NCBI GenBank assembly: GCA_015680905.1
Contig: CM027377.1
Location: forward strand, 8,270,501 to 8,334,500
Source: Coptis chinensis
Lineage: Eukaryota; Streptophyta; Magnoliopsida; Ranunculales; Ranunculaceae
Length of the DNA: 64,000 nucleotides
Reading direction: 5' to 3'
Position numbers and translations under genes: made by a program. Of the stretch, positions 1-11,863 are shown one piece after another. Every line of letters begins with the position of its first letter. Position 1 is the stretch's first letter. Under the pieces are notes generated by a model. That model saw only the letters and a list, made by a program, of their open reading frames with translations, was not told the origin of the DNA and made no database searches.

Positions 1-190
1 TCGGGTCGATGTGGAGGAGTAACCAAAAGTTAAAGCTTATTGCCGATGGTTGCATTGTTGTGAGAGAGAGAGTGGTTAGATACGTTGCCGGTGGGAGATG
101 GGAAGTTGGCGGTGGTTCAAGGGAAAGTTAAAGAAAGAGAAAGTCTTTTAGGGCTTTCACATTTTAGATTTTAGTTCGAGCGCTAACGTA
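1..190. other. Left-edge sequence, possible end or start of a gene outside the window
   Basis: No product is recognised. On the plus strand a frame stays open from base 3 to about 125. On the minus strand an ATG at base 55 opens a frame that leaves the window, preceded by a CT-rich stretch that could be a leader. The two readings conflict and neither shows a domain, so this is only a flag that a gene may lie just beyond the left edge. Confidence 0.2.
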
Positions 191-299
191 AAAAATAGGC
201 CCGCCCATCAGTTCCAATTCCAAAAATAATAAGACCCGCCTAAAGAAGCCCATTAGCAACACCAATCTCAGCTCATCGCAACAAAGGCTATACTAAATA

Positions 300-613
300 A
301 TATAAATCATTCGTAAAACATTTGTTACAACGCAAGTGACGTCGCAAAAGGTCAAATTCACTTTACCCTCGCCAATAGCATTGTAAATGATAAAGCCTCT
401 CCGGTAATTACATTTTCTTTTTTTTTTCAAAATATATTTACATCCATTTGCCACAAAAAGAGGCTAATAGAATAGATAAATTCATGCACAACCTATACAA
501 TAGCACACCAAACTTTTAGCAGCCCCATACGGCGTTGCAATTGGTGACCTTTTAGCAACAATTTTTTGGTGTTGCAAAAGGGTGTGTTGCTGAAAACCCC
601 TTCTATTGTAGTG
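300..613. mobile_element. CACTA-type transposon end (non-autonomous, partial)
   Basis: The stretch ends in TTCTATTGTAGTG (to 613), the reverse of the CACTACAA start typical of plant CACTA elements. It is preceded by short GTTGCAA / TTGCTG motifs like the subterminal repeats of such elements. No matching CACTAC start is visible to the left, so the other end is lost or outside the window. The left limit is a guess. Confidence 0.45.
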
Positions 614-719
614 GTTTTTTAAATTTGGTATGTGACCAATTCCCTAGTTTCTATGTGAACTATTGTGAAATGAGGGTGGGGATCTCCTACGAATCAACTA
701 GTGTAGCAGTTGCAGGTCA

Positions 720-967
720 TTTGGCCTGCACACATTTTTTTTTAAAATGCTTTTTCTGAAATACGACGGTTTTGTTTGTCTTTGACCTTGTGACGACCTT
801 GCGACGGATACATTAGTCGTTTTCTAATTCCATTTACGACGGTCTTTACCTGTCGCAAATATTAACGATAGGGCGATTAGCGACGGGACCTGGGACACTA
901 AAAACCATTGCAAATTGGAAAAAACGACGGACTTTGACCGTTGCAAATCACAAATTCTGGTGTAGTG
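720..967. mobile_element. Second CACTA-type end, different family
   Basis: The stretch ends in TTCTGGTGTAGTG at 967, the reverse complement of a CACTACACCAGAA start. Upstream are repeated CGACGG and GTCGCAA / GTTGCAAA motifs (roughly 760-950) resembling subterminal repeats. The opposite end was not found, so the left limit is approximate. No transposase is present. Confidence 0.4.
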
Positions 968-1233
968 CGAGTTGTGTGGTGTGGTGTATCCTTTGTACAG
1001 GTAAATAATATTCTTCTCTTATCTGTTGTAAGTTTGCCGTGATTGTATTCGCGTATCTGCGTTCTCTTATTACCTTAGAGTTCCAAATGTTCTCGGATCG
1101 TGATTCACAGATTCCGCTTTCTTATTACCTTAGAGTACCAGCTCTTACCGAGCAAAAAAGAAAAATAGAGTTCCAGCTAATAGCTTAGGAAGTAAACAAG
1201 TGTTAATGGGGAAAGGCAAAGGCCCTTAGTCTT
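968..1233. other. Intergenic, nothing recognised
   Basis: AT-rich sequence between a CACTA-type end and the first Copia LTR. A short internal direct repeat (TTATTACCTTAGAGT, near 1068 and 1121) is the only structure seen. No gene or RNA gene is visible. Confidence 0.4.
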
Positions 1234-1664
1234 TGTTGTAAATAGTACAATGCGGAAATAACGTTACCCACAACAAATAGATCAATCCTGCACAAAGATC
1301 GATCATTCTCACTAGATAAGACATCAACACCCTCCAAAGTAATCCCAACACTTCTCAATATCAAATAAACAAGTATCTAAAGTAAAACAATTAATGTAAA
1401 GGAAGAACAAACCACAAGACGAGATATATAGGTTTCGCAATTTCGTGACGCCCACACCAGTGAGTTCCAATCTTTACTAGATGTCCGGAGTAACAAATTA
1501 CAAGTCTCTCAATTCACTCACAAAGAATGAATACTCAACTCACATAGAATTGCTCTCTTATAGTCTCTCTCTTCTTCTTGGTTTTGATTAGGTTGGGTTT
1601 CTACAGAAAAAACCTATATTTATACTGTTTCAGAAAAAACTTCCGAAATAGTCTTTTCATGTTG
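1234..1664 (-). repeat. 3' LTR of Copia element 1
   Basis: Begins TGTTGTAAATAGTACAATG and is closely similar to 5331-5765 over about 430 bases. The right limit is where similarity to the partner LTR stops and is approximate. Confidence 0.75.
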
Positions 1665-4600
1665 AAATACGGTGGAGTGCGACCCGCGCCCTTGTCCAGG
1701 CAAAAGGGAGCGCAGGGTGCCACATCCAAGGTACCCTTCAAGTACCTTAGTACCCATTTCATTGCCTCCCAATGCTACTTCTCAGGATTTGCCATATACC
1801 TGCTTACAACACTAACTGCCTGTGAAATGTCTGGGCGTGCGCCCACCATAGCATACATCAAACTGTCCACGGCACTTGCATAAGGAACATTAGCCATATG
1901 TTTTTGTTCCTCCACCGAACTAGGAGAGAACTTAGCTGAAAGCCTAAAATGCCCAGCCAAAGGTGTAGAAACTGACTTTGCATTCTCCATACTAAAACGA
2001 GAAATTACTTTATGAATGTATTTCTTCTAAGATACAACTATCCGTCGTTTCTTCCTATCTCTGTCAATCTCCATGCCCAGTATCTTCTTGGCTCCACCTA
2101 AGTCTTTCATCTCAAACTCAGAGCTAAGTTGAGATTTCAACTTGTCTATCTCCACCATGCTTTTGGAAGCAATAAGCATATCATCCACATAAAGCAAGAG
2201 ATAGATGAAGTCATTACCACGAAGTCTACGAAAGTAAACACAACAGTCATACTTACTTCGGGTTTACTCATATTGCATCATGAATGTGTCAAAGCGCTTG
2301 TACCATTGCCTGGGCGATTGCTTTAACCCATACAGTGACCGATTCAATTTACATACATGATCTTCTTTCTCAGCAACAACAAACCCTTCAGGTTGTCTCA
2401 TATAGATCTCTTCCTCCAAGTCCCCATGCAAGAAAACAGTTTTAACATCATGTTGCTCTAACTCCAAGTCGAAGTGAGGAACTAAACTCAATAACACACG
2501 AATGGAAGTATGTTAGACCACCGGGGAAAATAACTCATTGTAGTCGACTCCTTCCTTTTGTGAAAAACCATTTGCTACTACTCTTGCCTTGTACCCAGTA
2601 CTGTCGAACTCAGGAAGGACCTCTGTCTTTCTGAACACCCATTTACTGCCGATAGTCCTTTTGCCCTTTGGCAATAAAACTAGGTCCCATGTGTGATTTT
2701 TATCAAGAGACTCCATCTCTTCTTGTATAACAACCAACCAATCTCTATAATGAACATCTCTAACAGCTTCTTTGAAGCTATCTGGCTCATCATCTTCGAT
2801 ATTCAGTGCATATGCCACTAAATCCACCTGACCATAGTGTTTCACCGGCTTCCCGTGCCCATACTTGTGCACTTCTTTAACTTGTCTCTTTACTACAAGT
2901 TGCGGATGTTCATGCTCTTTTTCCTATTGCTGTGTGGTTCCATGATTTGGTACCTCATCATGAACCAACCAATCATCTGCTGTATCAGACAACTCAAGCT
3001 CAATGGCTTGAACTTCTATAGACTTACCATTTCTCCTCCTTCCGAAACTTCCGCCATCGAAAGATAACACGAAAGTCTCATCAAAGGTAACATCTCTGCT
3101 GACCAGGAACTTGTGGTCTTCTAGACACCACAATCTATATCCCTTTACCCCATTTGTGAAGCCTAAGAATATGGCTTTCTTAGCTCTACGATCTAGCTTG
3201 CTCTCCCTCACATGGTAGTAAGCAGTCGATCCAAATACTCGCAAAATACTATAATCAGCTGGGTTACCTGACCACACCTCATAAGGTGTCTTGCAATCTA
3301 TAGCTGGAACGGGTGACCTATTATACAGGTAACACGCCATGGACACTGCATCTGCCCAATACTTTTTTCCTAGACTGGCATTAGACAACAAACATCTCGC
3401 TCTTTCAAGCAAGGTTCTATTTATCCTCTCTGCCATTCCATTCTGTTGAGGCGTGCCCCTAACTATCCAGTGTTTGGCAATTCCCTGTTGCACACAAAAC
3501 TCTTGGAAAGGCCCATAGGTATACTCAATACCATTGTCAGACCGTAGTGTCTTTACCTTCCTATATGTGCGATTCTCAACCCTTGCCTTCTTCCACTTCT
3601 TAAATATCTCAAACACTTCATCTTTTGTTTTCATCATATACACCCACACATAGCGGGTATGATCATCAATAATGAGACATAATAGCGGTTACCTCCCTTT
3701 GAAGCTACTCTGGAGGGTCCCCAAACATCCGTATGCACATAGTCAAGGATGCATGTTGTCGTGTGCTTGCTTAACTTAAACTTGACTCTGCACTTCTTCC
3801 CATAGATGCAATGCTCACAGAACCCCATACTTGGCTACTTCAAGTCCTTTAAGAACCCTCACTTGCACAACTCAGACAAACCCTTTTCACTCATATGCCC
3901 TAGTCGCTTATGCCATATCTTAGTGCACTTAGAATCATCACTAAATGCAACCATTGCTACATCGCCTATCACCATACTACCCATCAAAGTATACAAGGTT
4001 CCATGTCTTTAACCCTTCATAATAGTTAAAGAGCCACTGACAATCTTTTGGACTCCACCTTCGCCCACAAACTTGTGGCCTTTGGAATCCAAGGTACCAA
4101 GAGAAATAAGGTTTTTCTTTAGCTCAGGAACATGTCTCACATCAGTTAAAGTCCTCACTATACCATCATGCATCTTGACCCGTATAGTTCCAATTCCTAC
4201 CGTCTTACAAGCAACGTCATTACCCATCAAAACGGAACCACCATTAATACTCTCATAAGAAGTAAACCACTTTCTATTCGGGCACATATGATAGAAACAT
4301 CCGGAATTAAGAATCCACCTTTCGGCCATATATTCTTGTGTGGACACACAGAGACTCAACTCGTCCCCTTCAGAGCCTGAAGCATAACTTGCCTCAATTT
4401 TTGCCTTACCATTCTTCTTACCATCTCTCTTGTTCTTTTTCTTCGGGTGAGGACAATTACTTACGTAATGTCTCTTTTCATCGCAATTGTAGCACTTCAC
4501 ATGTGTCAAAGGCTTCTTTGACTTGGACCTAGACTTCTCATTGCTTGTAGAAGCCTTTTCATACGACCTTACTCTTGCCACTAGCCCCTGACCTGCATCA

Positions 4601-5317
4601 ATGCTATTCTCTACACGTGTCTTCTTCATCAACTCATAAGAAAGAAGTGCACTTTGAACTTTGTCAAGATCAACATCTTCTCTGTTCATAAATGTAGTCA
4701 TTAGATGCTCATAGCTTTCTGGCAAGGAGAATATTAAACATGCCGCTTGATCCTCATCATCCATCTTCATGCCAACATTCAAATAATCCGCTAGACATCG
4801 ATGGAACTCACTAACGTGCTTTTGCATCGTTGAACCATCGACCATCATGTACCGATAAAGACGCTTCTTAAGGTACATTTTGTTCGCCATGCTCTTGGTT
4901 ATATACATAGACTCTAGCTTGAGCCAAATACCGGCAGCGATATTTTCTCCCATCACACTATACATGACCTCATTAGCAAGACACAACCGGATTGATGAAC
5001 AAGCCTGAAAATCAAACTTTTCCCAATCATCATTACTCATACTCGCAGCCTTTGAGTTAATCCCCTTTAAAGCCTTATGCAAACCTTGTTGGATGAGGAT
5101 GTCCCTAACTTGGATCCTCCAAATCCCAAAATTATTCTTCCCATTAAACTTCTCTACTTCAAACTTAGCATTTGACATCTTGGGAGCCATCTTTCAAGTT
5201 ACACACAATAACCCAAAAATAATTTCACTTCGGAATTTTAACGAACACCTTGTCTACACAAATTTCGAGCACTATAGTTCTTCACAAAAGCTCAAAATCC
5301 TAAGTCGTAAATCTACA

Positions 5318-5328
5318 CTCTGATACCA
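5318..5328 (-). promoter_or_regulatory. Primer-binding site of Copia element 1 (initiator tRNA-Met type)
   Basis: On the minus strand this reads TGGTATCAGAG, the standard plant Copia primer-binding site complementary to initiator methionine tRNA. It lies two bases from the LTR. Confidence 0.8.
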
Positions 5329-5330
5329 AT

Positions 5331-5765
5331 TGTTGTGAATAGTACAATGCGGAAACAATATTACACACAACAAATAGATCAATCCTACACAAAGATCAAT
5401 CTTTCTCACTAGACAAGACTTCAACACCCTCCAAAATAATCCCAATACTTCTCAATATCAAATAAACAAGTATCTAAAGTAAAACAATTAATGTAAATGA
5501 AGACCAAACCACAAGACGAGATATATCGTGGTTCGGCAATTTGTCTACGTCCACACTGCGAGTTCCAAGCTTTACTAGATGTCTGGAGTAACAGATTACA
5601 AGTCTCTCAATTCACTCACAAAGAATGAACACTCAACTCACACAGAATTGCTCTCTTATAATCTCTCTCTTTCTTGGTTTTGGTTAGGTTGGGTTTCTAC
5701 AGAAAAAACCTATATTTATATTGTTTCAGAAAAAATCTTCTAAAACAGTCTTTTCATGCTGAAAT
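5331..5765 (-). repeat. 5' LTR of Copia element 1
   Basis: Begins TGTTGTGAATAGTACAATG and pairs with 1234-1664. It directly follows the primer-binding site, which marks it as the 5' LTR of a minus-strand element. The outer limit is uncertain. Confidence 0.75.
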
Positions 5766-6118
5766 GCTGAAAAACCTATATCTATATTGCTCTTTGTTTT
5801 TTTATCAGAAACACAGGCTTAGTAACATAACAACTTCTTCCCTCTGAGTACTCAAGAATTACAATAGACTTTTATTTGGTAATAGGTTTACAGGAGGGCG
5901 TTCTCCTTTCAATACCACTGTCTTCGTTGCACTCATCATTGCACCATACCACCATGCCATCTTTCCTTATTATGCTGCTTTTATGCCCTGCAAAAAAATT
6001 CGTTATTCATTATACAAATACCACCAGATAGCAATCATTTAACTTTCTATTCATTATTTTAAGAGAAAACATATATGACGAAAACACGAAACAATCCTGT
6101 ACCAATGAAATACTAAAC
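5766..6118. other. Spacer between Copia element 1 and the YTH fragment
   Basis: AT-rich. Around 5880-5990 the minus strand is open for a short stretch and could be a remnant of the last exon of the neighbouring YTH-domain gene fragment, but I cannot confirm this. Nothing else is recognised. Confidence 0.3.
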
Positions 6119-7140
6119 TTACAAACTACGTAAAATCACAACGAAATATATAGTAAAACAAATTAAAGTGCAAACCTGAAGAGGAGCCAAATGTGGTGTA
6201 GGTGCCCTAATCCGTTTGTCTTGCATTACCTTCTGACGGCTCTCATAGAAAGTAAGGTCATCCAATATTGATGTTTTCAATAGATGATTCTTGAATACAT
6301 TCAACATGTTCATGCCTTGAGGAAATCTTATCTGTAAAAAAGGACAAGTGGAACTTTTAGGAAAAAATATATAACAAGAATTAGTTATCACTATTGACAG
6401 TAACATTAGTTGCACAAACCTCCTGTGTATCTCTGCTGTTGGTCACATGTTTGTTGTCATTGTTTTCAAGTATTATATGGCGAACATGTGGATTTGGTAC
6501 ATCCTTTACAAAGTGCCACTTAACAGGGAAAACCCCATTCCATTTGTCCTGTTGCCAAAAGTCCATGTTCTTATTGAAATCTACTCACCCAATCATCTTA
6601 GCTACACCACAGAATTGGCCACTTGCATTTACCTTAAGAAGAGAAAACCAAAGGAATATAATATCACTCACTCAGTTATAAAAGAGAAAACACCGCATGT
6701 TAAAGAAAACACTTCCACCAAAGAAAATCAATCACAAAAGCATACCAAGAAAAAAGGAACACCGGACACTTGTGCCTTTCGTCTCATTTTCTCTCATGCA
6801 TCTTGATACGCGACCGCCAAGCCTTCTATTTCCATTTGGAGTACTTGCCCATACATTATACTTGATACTCTTATGAATGTCATATTCACTGTAGGATTTG
6901 ATAACAAAGAACAATGCATGATCATACTTGGTAGGAAAATCAGGAAGATTGTAGTCATCCCGCCTTATTACAATTGTTGAGCTGTTATTCTTATCATCGC
7001 CGGATATCAAAGATACAAATTGGACCCGGTTTGATGCGAAAATATTCTTAACACTATTTGTTCTGGGACCACGGTTTTGTTCATTTAGAATGTCAAAATC
7101 ACTAACTCCATTACCCACACAATGACATTGACAGAAAAAA
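6119..7140 (-). pseudogene. YTH-domain (ECT-type m6A reader) gene fragment
   Basis: Three minus-strand blocks match the YTH domain of plant ECT proteins, which bind N6-methyladenosine in mRNA. About 7110-6780 encodes FFVIKSYSEYDIHKSIKYNV and WASTPNGN. About 6635-6400 encodes [23 protein letters not shown] and [16 protein letters not shown]. About 6335-6190 encodes SILDDLTFYESRQKVMQDK. The blocks are separated by intron-like gaps, so it came from genomic DNA rather than from mRNA. It is decayed: a frame slip follows WASTPNGNRRL, a TGA falls in the next in-frame stretch of that block, and another TGA lies between the VNASGQ and WQQDKW motifs. The N-terminal part of the gene is absent. It lies directly upstream of a Helitron Rep region and in the opposite direction, so capture by the Helitron is possible but unproven. 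Confidence 0.8.
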
Positions 7141-7789
7141 TTTCTCATGGCATTGACAGGTATCATGGTTTCACCAAGTACAAAAAGAAAAAGATTAACA
7201 TTGTCGAAAACAATACCTACTGTCAGTAAAGAACAAGCTACAGTAAATAGATTTGGAAGAAGGACAATTTTGAATGAGATTAAAGACTACAATCAACAAA
7301 AGAAGCATCTGAATCAACAAAAGAAACTTCTGGATCAGTTCAGAACTTGCAACCTCTATAATCAGTACTACACAAACTTAGTAGCTGCAAACATCATCTA
7401 CAAAGAACTAGGTATCGTCTATAACGATATTATAAGTGTATTCTATTTGTTTATTATGCTATTAATTTATTAACTTTTACGTAACCTGCGAACAGTTATT
7501 AGAGATTCCAAACACAAGAAAGAACCTATATTAGATGTATCTAAACGCATGAGAAAGGCGACTGAGGACAATGATTACCAGTCCCAGATGAGTGGGGAAG
7601 ATTCTTATAGTGAATCGATTAATGGACAGTTCAATGAATCATCAATTACTGATCAAGTCGATGATTCCCATCCAAGTAAGATCTACTACTTATATTTTTG
7701 TGTTATATTTTATTCAACATATATTAACAATGATATTGTGTTATATGTACGACGAGTAGAAAAGCCATGCATGGAATTTTGGAGGTCCA

Positions 7790-9735
7790 ACATGTGTGTG
7801 TTCTTTTTGTGGAGCCATGGTCTGGTACGAGGAAAGGGTAGACAAAACGAGAAGAACATCAAATTCAAAGTTTTCAATATGTTGTCAAAAAGGTAAAGTT
7901 CAACTACCACTTTTGAAAGAGCCGCCTAATTTCCTGCGTCGTCTTTTGGATTCTAAGGGTGGTCCGAGATCCTCGAACTTTGCAAAAACATCAGGGCTTA
8001 CAACTCCATTTTCGCATTCACATCAATGGGTGGTGTAGTTGATCACTCCGTGACGATGGCAAGGGTCCATATGTGTTCAAGATAAGTGGTCAAAATTACC
8101 ACAGGATCGGAACTCTTCTACCATCTGAAGGGCAACAACCAAAATTTTCACAATTGTACATGTATGACTCGGCAAATGAAGTTTCAAATAGAATAAAGGC
8201 ACTTGATAAAAAAATTCCATATAAAGAAAATGAGGAGGATGATGAAAGATTAGATCCAGATGTGGTTGAAGGACTAATGAAAATGCTTAATGATGAAAAT
8301 AACCTCACAAAGGTTTACAGATTGGCAAGGGATAGGTTTAAAGAGTCTGAGTTGGCCAATGTTAGTATTAAACTTATTGGAACAAGACAGACTAATGGAA
8401 GACAGTATAACTTGCCTTCTACATCAGAGATTGCTAAACTTATTCCTGGGAATGGAGAAGTATTTGCGGAACCCTGGGATGTTGTTGTAGACGTAATGGG
8501 CCACGGTCTTAAGAGAATAAACGAATTGTTTCCAAGTTTCATGGCGATACAGTATCCTTTACTTTTTCCGTATGTAGAAGATGGATACATATTGGGCATC
8601 CCTTATAGAAAGGGTTCAAATGTGAAGAAAAGGAAACACGGGAGCATGAGAGAGTACTATACTTATAGGATACAACAGAGGGCAAATGAAAGACACACTA
8701 TTGTTTGTGGAAGAAGACTGATGCTACAATACTTGGTTGATGGTTATGCAGCTACTGAATAGAACAGATTGAATTGGGTGAGACAAAATTAAGACAAAAT
8801 AAGATCTGACATGTACAAAGGATTGGTTGACAATGTAGTTGCGGGTGATACAAATGCGGCTTCGACTGGTAAATGGTTAGTCCTACCGCCGTCTTTCACA
8901 GGAAGACCCCGATACATGGTCCAAAACTACCAGGATGCGATAGCTATATGTAGATAGGCAGACCCTCCCGACTTTTTTATCACCTTCACTTGCAATCCGA
9001 AATGGCCATAAATTCAGTCAGCTCTAGACAAGATAGATAAAGGACTACGCCTAGAAGACAGACCTGATATTGAAGCAAGGGTGTTTAAGATTAAACTGGA
9101 TGAGCTAATGACAAACTTGCAGCGGAAAAAACATTTCGGAAAAGCTTTTGCCGGGCAGGTAATGAATCTCTATGTTGTTATTTTATTTACAATTATTCAA
9201 TTACATAACTGACATGTAAATATCATATTTGCAGCTATCTACACGATAAAGTTCCAAAAGAGAGGGCTACCCCATGCTCATATTTTGTTATTCGTAGACA
9301 TAACTAATAAGCCAAAAACTCCTTTTGGTATCGACAAGCTCATCTCAGTTGAGTTGCCTAACCCAATGAGTGATGAAGTGGGATACAAGGCGGTTGTAGA
9401 CTTCATGATACACAGACCGTGTGGAATAGATAACCTGTCTTGCCCGTGTATGGTTAAAAATAAATGCTCATGACATTATCCGAAAAAATATTGCAGTGAA
9501 ACAGTCATTGACCAAAATGAGTACACAGTCTATAGAATGAGAAACAATGGCAGGAAATTAATTGTGGGGGAAGCAGAATTAGACAACAGATGGGTAGTTC
9601 CACACAACAGAGACTTGGTTGTCAAGTACCAAGCCTATATCAATGTGGAACATTGCAACAAAACACGGTCAATTAAATATCTCTTCAAATACATCAATAA
9701 AGGAAAAGATCGAGCAACATTTCTCATCATTTAAA
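7790..9735 (+). pseudogene. Helitron Rep (HUH nuclease) region, decayed
   Basis: Rep nicks and joins DNA during Helitron rolling-circle transposition. The Helitron-like N-terminal domain is at 8073-8762 (NYHRIGTLLPSEG, RQTNGRQYNLPSTSEIA, YPLLFPYVEDGY). The HUH motif LPHAHIL is at about 9267-9287, with the two metal-binding histidines at 9273-9275 and 9279-9281. The region with the paired catalytic tyrosines, KYLFKYINKG, has them at 9678-9680 and 9690-9692. A GT-AG gap at 9159-9234 looks like an intron. Breaks: a TAG at 8760, two further stops near 8956 and 9010, another near 9471, and frame changes before 8073. No helicase motifs follow. It is not functional. Confidence 0.85.
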
Positions 9736-9822
9736 ATAATTTGTTAGAAAATTAAAATGGAATAGCGACTAAAACGGTAGTCCCAACTTTTAAAAAAAAA
9801 TCTAAATATTTTCAAAAGAGCT

Positions 9823-9850
9823 GGTGCGTATGCACGGGCCTACAAACTAG
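9823..9850 (+). repeat. Helitron 1 3' terminus (hairpin plus CTAG)
   Basis: The short inverted repeat GTGCGTATGCAC is followed about ten bases on by ACTAG|T. The same pattern with a perfect palindrome (GTGCATATGCAC) recurs at 10172-10199. Both fit the known Helitron 3' rule of a hairpin then CTRR before a host T. Confidence 0.7.
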
Positions 9851-10199
9851 TCTTAATATTAAAGCTAGTCTTAATTAAAACGGGAATCTTTCTCCTATTA
9901 TAATGGAAATTCTTACCCTATAGGGAAAAAAAAAAAAAAAAAACCCTAACACTTCTAATTAAAACGGGAATCATTCTCCTATTAAAAACGGGAATCACAC
10001 TTTTAAATTAAAACGGAATCCCTCCTCCAATTAAAAAATGGGTTTTTAAAACTTAATTAAACCAATATATTAGGAAATTAAAACGGGTTAGCGACAAAAA
10101 CAGAAATCATAATTTGTTGTAAAATTTATATATGTATAGTTATGATTGTTGAGCAAACTTTTAAAAGAGCCGGTGCATATGCATGGGTCTACTTTCTAG
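9851..10199 (+). mobile_element. Helitron 2, short non-autonomous copy joined to Helitron 1
   Basis: Starts TCTTAATATTAAAGC immediately after the CTAG end of Helitron 1 and ends with the palindrome GTGCATATGCAC and CTAG (10196-10199) before T. Its last 130 bases resemble the end of Helitron 1 (shared AAAAGAGC, GGTGC.TATGCA.GGG, TTAGCGAC-like words), so the two belong to one family. Non-coding, about 349 bp. Confidence 0.65.
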
Positions 10200-10500
10200 T
10201 TAGTTTTTATTTCTCTCTATTTTCGTTTTGTCTCCTATGCCCCATTAATCGTTTTTTATATTTTGTTTCCTTTCTTTGTCCGGCCACAGTAATTTAGATA
10301 ACACACTTTTTTCCATCCTCATCTACAGTTCCGCAATAGTGAAAAATTATTTTGTTTTGTATCTCTAAATCTCTCAGTCGCTTTTTTAGGACATTTTTGT
10401 TCCTATTTAAATTATTCAATTTCGGTAGCTACTTTTGTGTCATAATATATATCATATTGTTTTGTAAGAGTTCTCCTTGTAAATTTCATAAACAAGGAGA
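10200..10500. other. Intergenic between opposed Helitrons
   Basis: T-rich sequence without a recognisable gene. It separates the plus-strand Helitron 2 from the minus-strand Helitron 3. Confidence 0.4.
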
Positions 10501-11863
10501 CTAGCTCACTAGCACACCCGCACGAGTGGGCCCCGGTCCAAACTATTCCATGTCCAAACCTCTAGGGTTTATGTTCTAATTATTCTTGAGCCATTGGACT
10601 TGCAAAATAAGCCCGTCTACTCGGACTCCTTTAGTAACTCACTTGGGACTCATGCCATTCATGTGGAATGTGTCCTTCCTATTTTATTTTTTTTTCAAAA
10701 CTCACAAGACAACAAAAGTATAAAAAATATCTTACCCAATTAAACAACTATAATAATAATAATAATAAATAATAACTACAAAATTTATAACAAAAAATAC
10801 AACGTAAGTAATTATTTGTCTATGTTAAAGAGATCAGTCGAACCTAAAGTAATTCTTTATTTGTTCAAATCAATAGATAGAGAATCATGTGATTTTTTTT
10901 GTTCCTCTTTGATTTGTTTGTGCAAAAAATATAGAATATCTCTTGTTTTGTTGCCATATAAGTGGTGAATATATATAGGTATTTTTATACATATTTATAT
11001 TTATATTTTTTAATGTAGTTATTTAATTGTTTATTTTCTTCTTCTTATTTTTGTTTTATTATTTTTTTTTAAATCGCTCTCTCCTGAATACCCATATTAC
11101 AAAATTTGTAATAAGATTATTCTCATAAATCAAATTTGTTCATACCCATGTAATAAAATACTTGTTAAAACAAAATTGAAACGCCCATGGCTTCAAATAA
11201 TTTTGGGTGTGTAACTTTCAATGCTCCTTGTACCTAGTATTTTTTATTTGTCTGTTTTTGTTTTTGTTTTTTCAATAATTTTATTTTTAGTTGGTTTTTG
11301 AATTTTCGATTCCATCATCAAATGGGAAATTGTGAAATCTATCTTGTTTTAGTTCATGTCATGAGTATGAAAATTCAACATGATAACTGGGAATAAAAAA
11401 ACCAAACAAAATTAGTTTGATTTCGAGTTATTTGAGTGTTTTCTTTCTTTATCTTCCCCATTTTCATATATGTATTTTTTAATTTCTAGTATACATACCC
11501 CAATTAGTTTGGGAGATGATTATTAGATTGCGGTAGTACACTATCATTTCTTTGGGTTTGGGTGTGGCCAAGATCACTCATTAGAAACAGTGTTAGAAAA
11601 ATTTGACAGAAGTTCCTAAATTGCAAAAAGCAAACAATTTGGTCCCCAAACTGTCAAGAAAAAAAGTTTGGTCCCCAAACTGTCAAAAGGGGTAAAGTTT
11701 GATACCCTTTTTAGTCAGTTTTCATAAAAGGAAAGGAGATTCCCGTTTGAAGTTGGATTCTAAAAGGGAAAGAGTTTCCCGTTTTAAGTTAACTATTAAG
11801 TTGATGATGTGGAATTTTGTTGGAGCTTGAAAAATACCCCTTGTGGGAGCTTTAATATTAAGA
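10501..11863 (-). mobile_element. Helitron 3, non-autonomous candidate on the minus strand
   Basis: Read on the minus strand it starts at 11863 with TCTTAATATTAAAGC, identical to the start of Helitron 2, and shares the following AAAACGGGAA motif. A candidate 3' end is at 10501: an imperfect hairpin CCCACTCGTGCGGG, then CTAG before T. Another CTAG at 10509-10512 is an alternative end. The interior is AT-rich and non-coding, with a duplicated phrase about 11640-11690 (TTGGTCCCCAAACTGTCAA twice). The start is better supported than the end. Confidence 0.5.

Larger units (their letters stand above)
1234..5765 (-). mobile_element. Copia LTR retrotransposon 1 (Tork/Tnt1-like), broken
   Basis: An old Ty1/Copia element read on the minus strand. 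The LTRs are at both ends and the parts lie in Copia order from right to left: gag with a CCHC zinc knuckle (about 5190-4300), protease (about 4300-4010), integrase (about 3830-3000) and reverse transcriptase (about 2870-1780). The gag start and the overall gag sequence resemble the Tnt1/Tork lineage as I know it. Little or no RNase H is recognised. The coding region is interrupted in several places, so it is a fossil. The two LTRs differ by several percent by eye, suggesting an age of a few million years at usual plant rates. No certain target-site duplication was found. Confidence 0.85.
7147..9850 (+). mobile_element. Helitron 1, decayed, 3' end at 9850
   Basis: A rolling-circle DNA transposon remnant. 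An N-terminal ORF (from 7147) and a Rep region (about 7790-9735) are followed about 115 bases later by a Helitron-type 3' end: a GC-rich inverted repeat (GGTGCGTATGCACGGGCC, 9823-9840), then CTAG at 9847-9850 followed by T. The helicase half that should follow Rep is missing, so the element is internally deleted. The 5' end was not located. It may lie left of 7147, in which case the YTH gene fragment would be inside the element, or further left beyond Copia element 1. Confidence 0.7.

Noticed and set aside
5747-5751. GTCTT matching the left flank of Copia element 1 as a target duplication
   Set aside because: The same word lies inside the region of LTR similarity on both sides, so it is part of the LTR rather than a duplication of the target.
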